From: Pantoea phytobeneficialis | Lineage (GTDB): Bacteria > Pseudomonadota > Gammaproteobacteria > Enterobacterales > Enterobacteriaceae | Length of the DNA stretch: 64,000 bases | Direction: 5' to 3' | NCBI RefSeq assembly: GCF_009728735.1 | Contig: NZ_CP024636.1 | Location: 396,322 to 460,321, forward strand | Part shown: one piece after another, positions 26,815-36,073 of the stretch | Numbering within the stretch: the stretch's first letter is position 1 | How the letters are laid out: each line of letters opens with the position of its first letter | Position numbers and translations under genes: made by a program | Notes under the pieces: model-generated | Database searches by the model: none | What the model saw: only the letters and a program-made list of their open reading frames with translations | What the model was told of the DNA's origin: nothing

Positions 26815-28260
26815 TCAGGATGCCAGTTTTGACGGTTTTACCCCTGGCGGAATCGGGCATTGATAGGGTTGCTCGCTGCGTACGCGGATAAACTCGTCGC
26901 GGCAGCGTGCCAGAGCGGCATCATCGGTCAACAGGGTCAGCGCCGTGGCGGCCAGTACTTTTGCCGCCAGGCACATACCTTTGTGGGCGATAGCGGTGCG
27001 ACCCTGCGCCACCAGTTGCCAGGTATGCAGCGGCGTACCGAAGGCAAAACACGGCGCGAAGCACTGCGCGGTGGGTGTCACCCAACTGACATCGCCCACA
27101 TCGGTGGAGCCATACAGCAGCTCACGCGTTACTGCATACGGGGCAACGTCATCCATCAGCACTTTGTCCCCCAGCGCCTCGCTCCAGGCAACTCCGGCTT
27201 CACCGCCGGTGCGTGCCGCGTTGAGTCGGGCGTTGCGCAGATCATCTTTGGTTAAGGTGGCGCGGATCTGCGTCGCAAAGGCCCGCTCTTCGTCGTTGTA
27301 ATCCGGCAGGCCAAACTGATGCAGATAACCCTCCATCACCGCTTCCAGCGCGCGGTTGGGAACGTAGTTGGAGCAGGCTTTATCGAAGCGCACCGTCATT
27401 TGTGTGTCGGTCATCAGCGCTGCGCCTTTGGCGATATTGATCACCCGCTGATAAATATCCTGAGCCTGGTCGAGTTGCGGCGCGCGAATCAGGTACAACA
27501 CTTCGGCATCAGCCTGTACCACGTTGGGAGAGACGCCGCCGGTGTTGGTGACGGCATAATGGACGCGCGCTTCCTGCACGATATGTTCACGCAGAAAGTT
27601 CGCGCCGGTATTCATCAGCGTGACGGCGTCGAGGGCGCTGCGCCCCAGATGTGGCGAGTTGGCCGCGTGCGCTGCCACCCCTTTGAAGTGGAACGCCGCC
27701 TGGATATTGGCAAGGGTGCTGAGGTTAAACATGCCGCTGAAACCTTCCGGGTGCCAGGTCACTGCCGCATCAACATCGTCAAACAACCCTTCGCGCACCA
27801 TATAGGTTTTGCCGGAACCGCCTTCTTCGCCGGGGCAACCGTAAAAACGCAGCGTGCCGCGCTGGCCGTGCTCTGCCCACCAGGCCTTGATGGCGAAGGC
27901 GGCCGCCATCCCCGCCGTGCCCAGCAGGTTGTGACCGCAACCGTGGCCGTTGCCGTTCTCCACCAGCGGCTGCGGCTCAGCGCAGGCCGCTTTCTGGCTC
28001 AGACCGGCCAGGGCATCGAACTCACCCAGAATGGCGATCACCGGTTTACCGCTGCCGATGCTGGCGATAAACGCCGTTTCGATACCCCCCACGCCGCGCT
28101 CGACGCTGAAGCCTTCCTGCTCCAGTGCATCGGCCAGTAACGCCGAGGATTGCGTCTCTTCAAAACGGGTTTCTGGCACATCCCAGATGGCGTCGCTGAT
28201 GGCGCTGAAGCGCGCCTGATGTTGATTGATGTAGTGATCGATAAAGTCAGGATGGCTCAT
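26815..28260 (-). CDS. abgB: p-Aminobenzoyl-glutamate hydrolase subunit B
   Basis: 481 residues, M20 metallopeptidase. Metal and catalytic motifs: GEFDALAGLSQ (first Asp), GHGCGHNLLGTAGMAAAFAI (metal-binding His), CPGEEGGSGKTYMVREG (Glu-Glu), WHPEGFSG and a late ALGDKV/DVGDVSWVTP. It forms a heterodimer with AbgA that cleaves p-aminobenzoyl-glutamate to p-aminobenzoate and glutamate. Start codon overlaps the abgA stop by four bases (ATGA), consistent with stoichiometric production. Confidence 0.95.
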   Translation of the reverse strand: MSHPDFIDHYINQHQARFSAISDAIWDVPETRFEETQSSALLADALEQEGFSVERGVGGIETAFIASIGSGKPVIAILGEFDALAGLSQKAACAEPQPLVENGNGHGCGHNLLGTAGMAAAFAIKAWWAEHGQRGTLRFYGCPGEEGGSGKTYMVREGLFDDVDAAVTWHPEGFSGMFNLSTLANIQAAFHFKGVAAHAANSPHLGRSALDAVTLMNTGANFLREHIVQEARVHYAVTNTGGVSPNVVQADAEVLYLIRAPQLDQAQDIYQRVINIAKGAALMTDTQMTVRFDKACSNYVPNRALEAVMEGYLHQFGLPDYNDEERAFATQIRATLTKDDLRNARLNAARTGGEAGVAWSEALGDKVLMDDVAPYAVTRELLYGSTDVGDVSWVTPTAQCFAPCFAFGTPLHTWQLVAQGRTAIAHKGMCLAAKVLAATALTLLTDDAALARCRDEFIRVRSEQPYQCPIPPGVKPSKLAS

Positions 28261-29570
28261 GACTGGACTCCGAACTGTGCCCCATTCAGTGCCAGCGTGG
28301 CGAGGGTTTGTACCGCCACCGCCATGATGCCTTCATCGAAATCGAACTTCGCGTTGTGGTGGCCTGCCGCCAGCTCGCAACCGAAAATCACGTAGGATGC
28401 CTGACCGCCGCGCTGCTGCACGCGCTCCAGCATATAGGTGGCATCTTCGGAACCGGCGGCCTGCTTTTTGGTGTCGATGACCGAGTCGAACAGCCCCAGC
28501 GCTTCTGCCTGCTGGTGGATAAACGCGACCCACGGCTGGCTTGGGGTGCAGCTACGTGCGCCGCCCATCAGTTTGACGTCGGATTCAACGCCGTACATCG
28601 CTGCGGCACCGGCAATCACACGCAGCGCCTGCTGATAAATATCGTCGTTCACCTGGTTACTGACGCCGCGCGTCTCAACCTTCATCAGCGCAGTGTCGGC
28701 TACCACGTTGCGGCCGGTCCCAGCCTGTAACACGCCGACGTTAACACGCGCTACGCCGCCGCTGTGTTGCGGCAGGTTGTGCAGCGCCAGCGTGGCCTGC
28801 GCAGCGGCCAGCAGGGCGTTGCGTCCCTCTTCCGGGCGACCACCCGCATGGGCTCCCACCCCGGTGAATTGCACATCGAGTTTGGTGGTGGCGAGGAAGC
28901 TGTCGCTGCCGCAAACGATTTCGCCGGCAGGCACGCCGGTGCCGAGATGGATGGCGGTAAACAGATCCACATCATCCACTACACCCGCTGCCACCATGGC
29001 TTTCGCGCCGCGTACGCCCTCTTCGGCGGGCTGGAAAATCAGTTTGATGGTGCCGCTCAGTTGGTCTTTCATCGCCATCAACACGTTGGCGAGGCCAAGG
29101 CCGATGGTGGTATGACCGTCATGACCGCAGGCGTGCATCATGCCTGCATTGCAGGAGGCAAAGCCTTCGCGCTGCGGCAGGTGATCGGCGGCGGTGCTTT
29201 CATTGAGGTCGAGCGCGTCCATATCGACGCGGAAGCCCATCACCGGGCCAGGGCGACCGGTTGCCAGGGTGGCAACTATGCCACAGAAGCCGCCGGAGAA
29301 ATGGCGGAGCCACTGCGGTAGCGCCCCCTGCTCCAGGGCGCGCGCTTCCTGTGCCGCCAGTACTGCGGCTGAAGGCAACCCCATACGCGCATCGGCATCC
29401 ACCACTTCACGGCCCAGTTGCAGTTGATAACCAAGACGATGCAGCTCCTCGGCAACCAGGGTGGCGGTACGAAATTCCAGCCAGCCCGACTCAGCAAACT
29501 GATGCAGGTCGCGTCGCCAGCTTTGCATTTGTGGTACCAGGGCGCTGACGCGGTCGGAAAGGGTTTTCAT
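28257..29570 (-). CDS. abgA: p-Aminobenzoyl-glutamate hydrolase subunit A
   Basis: 437 residues from the ATG at 29568-29570, chosen because AAGGA is 7 bases from it but only 2 from the ATG at 29576. M20 motifs: FRVDMDALDLNES, AGMMHACGHDGHTTIGLGLA, FQPAEEGVRGAKAMV, LGTGVPAGEI and GSEDATYMLERV. Cytoplasmic partner of AbgB. First gene of the operon, divergent from abgR, with 116 bases between starts for a LysR-type operator. Confidence 0.95.
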   Translation of the reverse strand: MKTLSDRVSALVPQMQSWRRDLHQFAESGWLEFRTATLVAEELHRLGYQLQLGREVVDADARMGLPSAAVLAAQEARALEQGALPQWLRHFSGGFCGIVATLATGRPGPVMGFRVDMDALDLNESTAADHLPQREGFASCNAGMMHACGHDGHTTIGLGLANVLMAMKDQLSGTIKLIFQPAEEGVRGAKAMVAAGVVDDVDLFTAIHLGTGVPAGEIVCGSDSFLATTKLDVQFTGVGAHAGGRPEEGRNALLAAAQATLALHNLPQHSGGVARVNVGVLQAGTGRNVVADTALMKVETRGVSNQVNDDIYQQALRVIAGAAAMYGVESDVKLMGGARSCTPSQPWVAFIHQQAEALGLFDSVIDTKKQAAGSEDATYMLERVQQRGGQASYVIFGCELAAGHHNAKFDFDEGIMAVAVQTLATLALNGAQFGVQS

Positions 29571-29686
29571 CGGCATATCCTTTATGTTGGTTTTTTATGC
29601 ATTGTCCCGAATCTACACAATGGTATTGGCGCGCATAAGATGCGAATATCTTGTTCCTGATAAACAACGGTTATCACCGAGTAACT

Positions 29687-30589
29687 ATGCCTGCTAACTT
29701 AAAATTGCATCAGCTCCGCGCCTTTGTTGATGTGGCCCGCCAGGGCAGCATCCGCGCTGCCAGCCGTCTGTCAGGCGTATCGCAGCCTGCGCTGACTAAG
29801 TCGATCCAGGAACTGGAATTGGTACTCGGCGCGCGTTTATTTGAACGACGCCATCAGGGCGTTACCCTGACCGATATTGGTGATAACTTTTTTCGGCATG
29901 CCAGCCTGGTACTGGAAGAACTGCGCGTCGCGCAGGAAGATATTCAGCAGCGACTGGGGCTGGCGGGCGGCAGGGTGAATATTGGCGTCGGCGGCAGCAT
30001 CGCGCGTACCGTGATGCCGCAGGTGATCAATCATTTTCACCGCGAATATCCGCTGGTAAAGGTGCGTATCGTCGAAGGCCAACTGGTGGCGATGGTACAT
30101 GAGCTGCGCCAGGGGGAGCTGGATTTCACCATCAACACTTACGACCAAAGCCATCTCGATCAGGAACTGACCTACGAACGACTGATGGAGCGAGATTATC
30201 AGGTGGTGGTGCGTAAAGGTCATCCGATGGCTCATGCACGCTCGCTGGCGGAGTTGCAGCATTGTGACTGGACCATGCCGACGCCGCAGGGCAGCTATTA
30301 TCGGCTGCTGCACGATATGTTTGGCGAGCGCGGCATGGCACCAAAAATCGTCGTCACTTGCGAAACCTTTATGGCCTGTACCAGCCTGGTGGCAAAGACC
30401 GATTTCGTCAGCATTATCTCGCGAGATGTGATTGAAGACCCAACCCACGGCGGCCAGCTGGTGGCGCTGGAGCTGGATGATCCGTTACCCAAGGCAAACT
30501 TTTATCTGATTCAGCGTAAGGACACGGCGTTGACGCCGATGAGCGCCTATATGGCGCAGCTGTTCCGGCGCTATTGTCAACAAAGGTAA
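29687..30589 (+). CDS. abgR: LysR-family regulator of the abg operon
   Basis: 300 residues from the ATG at 29687; the longer frame begins with TTG at 29651 and adds 12 residues absent from E. coli AbgR. Winged HTH at the N-terminus (KLHQLRAFVDVARQGSIRAA, SQPALTKSIQELELVLGARL). The effector domain matches AbgR closely, for example INIGVG-type GGRVNIGVGGSIARTVMPQV and MVHELRQGELDFTINTYDQS. Divergent from abgA, as in E. coli, where it is presumed to control abgABT. Confidence 0.93.
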   Translation: MPANLKLHQLRAFVDVARQGSIRAASRLSGVSQPALTKSIQELELVLGARLFERRHQGVTLTDIGDNFFRHASLVLEELRVAQEDIQQRLGLAGGRVNIGVGGSIARTVMPQVINHFHREYPLVKVRIVEGQLVAMVHELRQGELDFTINTYDQSHLDQELTYERLMERDYQVVVRKGHPMAHARSLAELQHCDWTMPTPQGSYYRLLHDMFGERGMAPKIVVTCETFMACTSLVAKTDFVSIISRDVIEDPTHGGQLVALELDDPLPKANFYLIQRKDTALTPMSAYMAQLFRRYCQQR

Positions 30590-30667
30590 GAGTGCGGCCC
30601 GGCTCGCGTCCTGTTTGGCTGGCAGCCACTACACTTGGCATCGGGCGTTCACTCTGGAGAACCGACC

Positions 30668-31093
30668 ATGCAAATTACCCCTTATTTGTTTTATGACGGC
30701 CGCTGCGAAGAGGCCATCGCATTCTACCTTGAGGCGACTGACGGCGAGTTGCTGTTTAAAATGACCTTTGGCGATATGCCGGAGACGGAATCCACAGAAG
30801 GTTGTCCCTCCGGGATGACCTTTCCACCGGAACATATCATGCACGCGCACCTGCGCATCGGGCAGGGCGAAATTATGTTGAGTGACGGGAATCGTGAGGC
30901 GCACTACAACGGCTTTGCAGTGAGTCTCTCCACGCCAGATGAAGTGCAGGGCAAGCGTTGGTTTGATGCGTTGTCTGCCGGCGGGCAGGTGACAAAAAGC
31001 TGGGAGCCGACGTTCTGGGCGAATGGTTTTGGCATGTTCACCGATAAGTTCGGTGTGCCGTGGATGGTGAATGCTTATAAACCAAGAATTTAG
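30668..31093 (+). CDS. VOC/PhnB-like (YjdN-type) glyoxalase-fold protein
   Basis: 141 residues from the ATG at 30668 with GGAGA eight bases upstream. Typical start MQITPYLFYDGRCEEAIAFY, then HIMHAHLRIGQGEIMLSDG and a C-terminal GMFTDKFGVPWMVN, which is the PhnB/YjdN (3-demethylubiquinone methyltransferase-like fold) pattern. Biochemical function of this family is largely unknown. Stands alone; a REPIN-like pair follows before tsx. Confidence 0.88.
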   Translation: MQITPYLFYDGRCEEAIAFYLEATDGELLFKMTFGDMPETESTEGCPSGMTFPPEHIMHAHLRIGQGEIMLSDGNREAHYNGFAVSLSTPDEVQGKRWFDALSAGGQVTKSWEPTFWANGFGMFTDKFGVPWMVNAYKPRI

Positions 31094-31109
31094 TCACCGA
31101 TGTTACCCC

Positions 31110-31179
31110 GTAGCGGCGCGATTTATCGCGCAATTCGGCGCTGTGCCGGAAAACATTGCGCGATAAATCGTGCCGCTAC
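31110..31179. repeat. REP-like inverted pair (REPIN-like)
   Basis: Plus unit 31110-31131 with exact GTAGCGGCGCGAT head and minus unit 31158-31179 with one change (ATCGTGCC). Between the convergent VOC gene and tsx. Confidence 0.9.
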
Positions 31180-31202
31180 GGATGAAGGTGGCGTTAGCTA
31201 AG

Positions 31203-32069
31203 TTAGAAGTTATAACCCACAACCAGGTAGTAACCCCAGCCGGTTGATTTCACTTCAAACGGACCATTGCCGAAGTTCAGCTCCTGGCCATCAGCCCACT
31301 GTCCACCGTTGTGGAAATAACGCGCCACGGTAGAAACATGCCAGTGGTCGTAGTTCAGCGACAGAATGTGGCTGGATGCAATCGAGTTGCTGGTACGTGA
31401 TGGACCGGTTTCGTCACGCAGATCGGAACCCCAGTCGAAGTTGGTGAAGCCGATATAGCTCAGCTTACCGCCCCACAGGTCGGTAATCGGCACAAAGTAT
31501 TTCACCTTGAAGCGATAGCCATCCCAGCTGTTTTCGTTGGCGGCACCGTAGTTCTGCCACTGGTATTTCGCGTACACGTTCAGCGACAGGCCCACATCGG
31601 AATGGGTGTCGATATCGGTGCCCAGACCCATATACCAGGTGTTCTGGCGCTGCGACGCGTTGCGGCCCATGTCGTAGATGTAGTTGTTGGCGAAGTACCA
31701 CTCTTTAAACGGACCAAACGCCAGGCTGGTACCGGTCAGCTTATCGATGGAGAAACGCGGCTCAATTTCCATGAACAGCGGCGAACCGTGGTCGAAAATA
31801 CCGTTAGCGTTGCTGTTGCCCACACCGAAGAAGTTGGTCAGGTCGGCGTAGCCGTAGAAATCAAACCAGTCCTTTTTGGCAAAGGCTTCGTATTCCAGAT
31901 ACACGTCGTTATTAAACTGTGGTCCGAAACGGGTGTGATAACTGCCCACCACGTTGACGCTCTGATGCCACCAGTCGGAAAGGTATTGCGGGTTGCTGTC
32001 TGCTGCTTGGGTCGCGCCGGTCCAGCTGCTGGCCAGTAAGGCCCCTGCTATCAATGCTTTATATTTCAT
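31203..32069 (-). CDS. tsx: Nucleoside-specific outer-membrane channel Tsx
   Basis: 288 residues from the ATG at 32067-32069. Signal peptide [20 protein letters not shown] with cleavage near TQA-A. The mature protein begins [20 protein letters not shown] and continues with [37 protein letters not shown] and [20 protein letters not shown], almost as in E. coli Tsx, and ends in the outer-membrane signature YYLVVGYNF with terminal Phe. Twelve-stranded barrel for nucleosides and some antibiotics. An upstream perfect CRP site at 32268-32283 fits the known catabolite control of tsx. An ATG five codons earlier is also possible. Confidence 0.96.
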   Translation of the reverse strand: MKYKALIAGALLASSWTGATQAADSNPQYLSDWWHQSVNVVGSYHTRFGPQFNNDVYLEYEAFAKKDWFDFYGYADLTNFFGVGNSNANGIFDHGSPLFMEIEPRFSIDKLTGTSLAFGPFKEWYFANNYIYDMGRNASQRQNTWYMGLGTDIDTHSDVGLSLNVYAKYQWQNYGAANENSWDGYRFKVKYFVPITDLWGGKLSYIGFTNFDWGSDLRDETGPSRTSNSIASSHILSLNYDHWHVSTVARYFHNGGQWADGQELNFGNGPFEVKSTGWGYYLVVGYNF

Positions 32070-32220
32070 TATCGTTAACCACATGCTCGTGATCGTCGCA
32101 AAAATGCGCGATCGGTGTCAGTCGATCCCAGGGGTGGGCGGTGAATTGTTTTAAGCCGGTCTGAGCTGCCGGTTTTTAAAGCTCGCGTAGGGTGCCTGTA
32201 TCAGTCCGATAGAAAATAGA

Positions 32221-32241
32221 TTTTGATCACGTTTGTCAAAA
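32221..32241 (-). promoter_or_regulatory. Possible second regulator site upstream of tsx
   Basis: TTTTGATCACGTTTGTCAAA (plus one A) has inverted arms TTTTGA/TCAAAA around a nine-base centre and lies 27 bases promoter-proximal of the CRP site. In E. coli tsx, CRP works with CytR and DeoR, so this could be a CytR or second CRP position. Tentative. Confidence 0.35.
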
Positions 32242-32267
32242 AGTGTTGCAATTCCATTCACCAAAAA

Positions 32268-32283
32268 TGTGAGTTATGTCACA
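32268..32283 (-). promoter_or_regulatory. CRP-binding site upstream of tsx
   Basis: TGTGAGTTATGTCACA is a perfect TGTGA-N6-TCACA CRP core, about 200 bases upstream of the tsx ATG, in the minus-strand promoter region. Confidence 0.8.
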
Positions 32284-32364
32284 TAAATGTCATGGATCGA
32301 ACGGAACCCCGCAACCGTTTACGTTGTCGCGACGCGTTGCAAAATGCTTATGGGGGAATCGGAT

Positions 32365-32478
32365 GTAGCGGAGCGATTTATCGCGCGTCTTTTTGCCTGT
32401 AGCGGCGCGATTTATCGCGCATCTTTTTGCGTGGAGGGGCACAGCACAAAAAAACAGCGCGATAAATCGCGCCGCTAC
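32365..32478. repeat. Cluster of three REP-like units
   Basis: Plus units at 32365-32386 (GTAGCGGAGCGAT variant) and 32399-32420 (exact), and a minus unit at 32457-32478 (exact). A decayed remnant GCGCCGTTACGGATGAGAG follows at about 32501-32519. Between tsx promoter region and the sensor kinase 3' end. Confidence 0.9.
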
Positions 32479-32526
32479 GGATGAGGAGCAGGAATAAACA
32501 GCGCCGTTACGGATGAGAGACAGCTA

Positions 32527-33882
32527 TTAAGGGAGGGTAACTCGCACCTGCAAACCGCAAATCTGACCCTGCGGATTGAGGCAGTTCGACAGTGCCACCT
32601 GCATACGGTGTTTTTGCGCCACGCTGCGAACAATCGACAGCCCAAGGCCGCTACCCTGGGCCTGCACATCAGGCGAGCGAGTGAAGCGGTCAAACGCGCG
32701 TTCGATAAAGCCTTCCGGCATACCCGGCCCGTTATCAACAATATCCACCACGGTGTGATTGCCGACGCGATGCAGCAGCACATCCACCAGGCTGCCTTCG
32801 GGGGTGTGCAGCATGGCATTACCGATCAGGTTGTCAAACAGGCTGCGTAAATCGGAACGACTGGCCTGGATGCGGTAGTGGGCAGTGCCGTTAAAACCGA
32901 TATCAATCCCGCGCTTATCGGCCACCACCATCAGCTGCTCGATACTCTCCTTCAGCAGGTCTTCCAGCTCAATATTTTCTACCGTGGCGACCACCGACTG
33001 ATCTTCCTGGCGCGAGATGTTCAGCAGCTGTGTCACCAGATGGCGGGTACGGGTCACGCCCGCTTCCAGTTGATCAAACTGACGGCTGGCCTCGCCCGGT
33101 TGAATATGCTGGCGTAGGTTCTCCAGCTGCAACGTCACGGCGGTGACCGGCGTGCGCAGTTCGTGGGCGGCATCTTCGAGGAACTGGCGCTGTGACGACC
33201 AGGCAGCACGCAGTTTATCCAGTAGCGAGTTATAGGCGGCAACCAGCGGCAGGATTTCGTCCGGTAAGCCATCCGGGGGGACGCTGTCGGGATGCAACAT
33301 CTCCTGGGCGGCAATCTGGCGCGAGGCCACGCGTAAGTCGCGCGTAATGGCGCGCACCACCAGCCAGATCACCAGCAGCGAGAGCGGCATCATTAAAATC
33401 AACGGAATAATGGCTGACAGTGCGCGCTTCACCATCACGCTTTTCATATAGCCGATGTTGTAGAGCACCTGAATGGCAGCGATTTCACTGCCGGGTTCGC
33501 CGGGGCGATTGAAGACACGCCAGTCGCAGTCTTCACAATCTCCGATCTTAACGTCACTCCAGCCTTTTTTATTTTGCAATGGCGCATTCAACTCCGGCCA
33601 GGAACTGGCGCGCAGCTGCTGATTGTCATCCCACAATTGCACCACATAGGCGCTTTTGAGTTTATCGGCGTTGAGCATCAGCGGCATCAGGGCAGGAATG
33701 CGTTTGCTGCTGGCCCAGGCATCGGCGATTTTTGCCAGCTGATCGTCCTTCATAGTGCCGATCATGTCGCCGTAGCAGCTGTAAAAATAGGAGGTGACAC
33801 CACCGATCATCGCCAGATGCATCAGCAACAGGGTAGTCAGCAATTTATTACGCAGGGAACGCATAAACGTGAAGGGTTTCAT
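32527..33882 (-). CDS. Sensor histidine kinase, QseC/PmrB type
   Basis: 451 residues from the ATG at 33880-33882, which overlaps the response-regulator stop (ATGA). TM1 about residues 10-30; a periplasmic domain of about 125 residues with a Cys pair GDCEDCDW; TM2 SAIIPLILMMPLSLLVIWLV (about 155-175); HAMP-like linker; H-box FLEDAAHELRTPVTAV; N-box LFDNLIGNAMLHTPEG; G1 VDNGPGMPEG and G2 GSGLGLSIVRSVAQ. It phosphorylates the adjacent OmpR-type regulator. The signal is unknown; overall similarity is to QseC/PmrB-type kinases that sense metals, pH or small molecules. Confidence 0.93.
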   Translation of the reverse strand: MKPFTFMRSLRNKLLTTLLLMHLAMIGGVTSYFYSCYGDMIGTMKDDQLAKIADAWASSKRIPALMPLMLNADKLKSAYVVQLWDDNQQLRASSWPELNAPLQNKKGWSDVKIGDCEDCDWRVFNRPGEPGSEIAAIQVLYNIGYMKSVMVKRALSAIIPLILMMPLSLLVIWLVVRAITRDLRVASRQIAAQEMLHPDSVPPDGLPDEILPLVAAYNSLLDKLRAAWSSQRQFLEDAAHELRTPVTAVTLQLENLRQHIQPGEASRQFDQLEAGVTRTRHLVTQLLNISRQEDQSVVATVENIELEDLLKESIEQLMVVADKRGIDIGFNGTAHYRIQASRSDLRSLFDNLIGNAMLHTPEGSLVDVLLHRVGNHTVVDIVDNGPGMPEGFIERAFDRFTRSPDVQAQGSGLGLSIVRSVAQKHRMQVALSNCLNPQGQICGLQVRVTLP

Positions 33883-34538
33883 ATTGCAGGGACTCGCCAC
33901 CCCAGGCCGCGCACGTTGCGAATCACTTCGTTATCCAGCTTGCGGCGCATGCCATGAATTAAGACATCAACCGCATTGCTGGTGACTTCTTCGCCCCAGC
34001 CGTAGATGCGGTTTTCCAGTTGTTCGCGTGAAAGAATGGCGCCCGGACGCTCCAGCAGCGCATAAAGCAGGGCGTATTCACGCGCGGTAAGTTGCTCACG
34101 CTGCCCTTTATACAGCACTTCACGCGTCATCATATCGAGCTGCACGTCGCCGCTGCCTAACAGGGAATCCGCCGCACCGTGACGACGTCGGGTAATCGCT
34201 CGCATTCGCGCCAGGACCTCTTGTAAATCAAAGGGTTTTAGCAGGTAATCATCGGCACCGCTGTCGAGTCCCTGAACACGCTGGGCCACGGTATCACGCG
34301 CGGTCAGCACCAGCACCGGCGTCATATCGCCACGGGTACGGGCGCGGCGTAGGACATGGATGCCATCTTCCCGCGGTAAGCCCAGGTCGAGTAACACGCA
34401 GCTGTAGCCGCCTTCAGTCCAGGCATTGGTGGCAAACACGCCATCCCGTACCCAGTCCACCGACCAGCCAGCGGCCTCCAGCGCCTGCTGCAAGTTCGCG
34501 CCAATCATTTCATCATCTTCAACCAGCAGCACACGCAT
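33879..34538 (-). CDS. OmpR/PhoB-family response regulator (QseB/PmrA type)
   Basis: 219 residues. Receiver domain: MRVLLVEDDEMIGANLQQAL (acidic pair), phospho-acceptor in VLLDLGLPREDG (Asp about residue 51), TARD and KPF (Lys about 101). The C-terminal winged helix has LTAREYALLYALLERPGAIL and SNAVDVLIHGMRRKL. GGGAGG precedes the ATG. Operon with the kinase; the divergent region contains an 11-bp-phased repeat array at 34575-34643 that could be its own binding site. Confidence 0.94.
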   Translation of the reverse strand: MRVLLVEDDEMIGANLQQALEAAGWSVDWVRDGVFATNAWTEGGYSCVLLDLGLPREDGIHVLRRARTRGDMTPVLVLTARDTVAQRVQGLDSGADDYLLKPFDLQEVLARMRAITRRRHGAADSLLGSGDVQLDMMTREVLYKGQREQLTAREYALLYALLERPGAILSREQLENRIYGWGEEVTSNAVDVLIHGMRRKLDNEVIRNVRGLGWRVPAI

Positions 34539-34574
34539 GATGCCCTCCCAAATGTATGAACAAAGTGTAGCGCT

Positions 34575-34643
34575 GGAAAATTAGCGCAGAATTACACCCG
34601 TTTTCCCCTTGCTAATTCTGCGCTAATTTTCCGCTAATTAAGG
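34575..34643. promoter_or_regulatory. Inverted and 11-bp direct repeat array in divergent promoter
   Basis: GGAAAATTAGCGCAGAATTA at 34575-34594 and its exact reverse complement at 34613-34632 form a 20-base perfect inverted repeat. The right arm is part of three 11-base direct repeats, GCTAATTCTGC (34611-34621), GCTAATTTTCC (34622-34632) and GCTAATTAAGG (34633-34643). Half-sites with 11-base phase are how OmpR/PhoB-type regulators such as PmrA and PhoB bind. It lies between the response-regulator gene and the small AraC-type gene, so it may control both. Confidence 0.65.
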
Positions 34644-34701
34644 GATAAATTTAACGCGCTAAAGTGGCTTCACTGGACATCACGTCGTATCAGGAGGAGC
34701 C

Positions 34702-35070
34702 ATGAATCAGAGTCAATTTATCCGCAGTTTGCTGGACTGGATAGAAGACAACTTAGGACACGATTTGCATCTGGATGAAGTCGCACGCCGTTCCGGGTAT
34801 TCCCGCTGGCATCTGCAACGTCTGTTTCGTCAGCACACCGGATTTTCACTGGCTGAGTACATTCGCCAGCGTCGGTTGACCGAATCGGCGTTGACGTTAC
34901 TGAACAGTGATGAGGCGATCCTGCAAGTGGCGATGAGCTACGGCTTCGACACGCAGCAGGCTTACACCCGCACCTTTAAAAACTACTTCCGCGTCACACC
35001 GGGTCAGCTGCGTCGTCAGCGCCGTGTCGAACCGGATCGTCTGTTATTTCCGCTGGCGGTGGCCAGTTGA
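34702..35070 (+). CDS. Small AraC/XylS-type regulator (SoxS/MarA/RamA-like)
   Basis: 122 residues consisting of little more than the DNA-binding domain, as in MarA, SoxS and RamA. First HTH: LHLDEVARRSGYSRWHLQRL; second: AILQVAMSYGFDTQQAYTRT, then F-K-N-Y-F-R-V-T-P. AGGAGGAGCC precedes the ATG. Divergent from the two-component pair, with the repeat array between them, which suggests it is a target of that pair. Regulons of such proteins are usually efflux and stress genes; the exact member is not identified. Confidence 0.88.
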   Translation: MNQSQFIRSLLDWIEDNLGHDLHLDEVARRSGYSRWHLQRLFRQHTGFSLAEYIRQRRLTESALTLLNSDEAILQVAMSYGFDTQQAYTRTFKNYFRVTPGQLRRQRRVEPDRLLFPLAVAS

Positions 35071-35077
35071 GTCGCCA

Positions 35078-35117
35078 ACCTGATTTCCCGTTGCCATGTG
35101 GGCGCGGGAAATCAGGT
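35078..35117 (+). terminator. Hairpin after the small AraC-type gene
   Basis: ACCTGATTTCCCG (35078-35090) and CGGGAAATCAGGT (35105-35117) form a perfect 13-base stem with a 14-base loop, eight bases after the stop codon. No T tract follows, so it may act as a 3'-end processing hairpin or with Rho. Confidence 0.6.
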
Positions 35118-35176
35118 GCTATTCCGCACTAATCCTTTTAAGCTGCTGTTCTCCCTTACTCTGCCGGTTATGGACA

Positions 35177-36073
35177 ATGGACAACAGCGACAATCTCACC
35201 GCCATGATGCTGTTTGCGCGCGTGGTTGAACGGCAAAGTTTTAGCGAAGCAGCCCGCACCCTCGGCGTATCAAAATCCTATGTCAGCCGTGAAATTGCCC
35301 GGCTGGAAGTACGCCTCGGCATCAAATTATTGCAGCGCACCACGCGTAAAGTGGCATTGACGGAACTTGGCCAGGCCTATTATCCCTTTTGCATCCGCCT
35401 GATGGATGAGATGCATCGCGCTGATGCCTTTGTCCAACAGGTGCATCAACTGCCGACCGGCAACGTGCGTTTGCAGGCACCGGTGACCTTTGGCTGCCAG
35501 TGCGTGGTGCCGACGTTAAACCGCTTTATTCGTCGCCATATCCATATCAATGTTGATCTTGAACTGACCGATCGTGTCAGTGAAGACCTTTCGAACCTCG
35601 CGGATGTGGCGATCGTCATTCGCGCGCGCGCACCAGAAACCCCTGATTATCGCGAATTGAGCACCATTGACTGGGGCTTGTACGCCGCGCCTGATTATCT
35701 GGCCGCGCATCCGGTTATCGATCATCCCGAAAAGCTCACGCGCCACGATTTGTTGCTGTTCCACGGCCCAGCCCACACCGCTGCGCTACCGTTTCGCCGT
35801 GATAAGCAGCGGCTGGCGTTGGATGTTCGTAGTCGCTTCCGTGCCAATAACAGCATGGCATTGCTGAATGCGGCGCTGGCAGGCACCGGTATTGCCTATC
35901 TACCGGCTTATATGACGCGTGAAGCGTTGGCGCAGGGGGATATCGTGCAGGTGCTGCCGGAGTGGCAAATGGATCGCCTGCACAGTTATCTGCTGCTGAA
36001 AACGCAGCCAGAACCCTCCTCGCCAGTGACGTTATTGTGCGATGCGCTGATCACCGCATTGGGTGAGAACTGA
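35177..36073 (+). CDS. LysR-family regulator (CrgA/DmlR-like subgroup)
   Basis: 298 residues from the ATG at 35177; the extended frame from 35096 starts without an ATG-type context. N-terminal winged HTH: MLFARVVERQSFSEAARTLG, VSKSYVSREIARLEVRLGIK, RTTRKVALTELG. The effector domain has the usual periplasmic-binding fold with GNVRLQAPVTFG and AGTGIAYLPAYM. It precedes an MdtG-like exporter in the same direction, 111 bases away, and could regulate it. Ligand unknown. Confidence 0.88.
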   Translation: MDNSDNLTAMMLFARVVERQSFSEAARTLGVSKSYVSREIARLEVRLGIKLLQRTTRKVALTELGQAYYPFCIRLMDEMHRADAFVQQVHQLPTGNVRLQAPVTFGCQCVVPTLNRFIRRHIHINVDLELTDRVSEDLSNLADVAIVIRARAPETPDYRELSTIDWGLYAAPDYLAAHPVIDHPEKLTRHDLLLFHGPAHTAALPFRRDKQRLALDVRSRFRANNSMALLNAALAGTGIAYLPAYMTREALAQGDIVQVLPEWQMDRLHSYLLLKTQPEPSSPVTLLCDALITALGEN

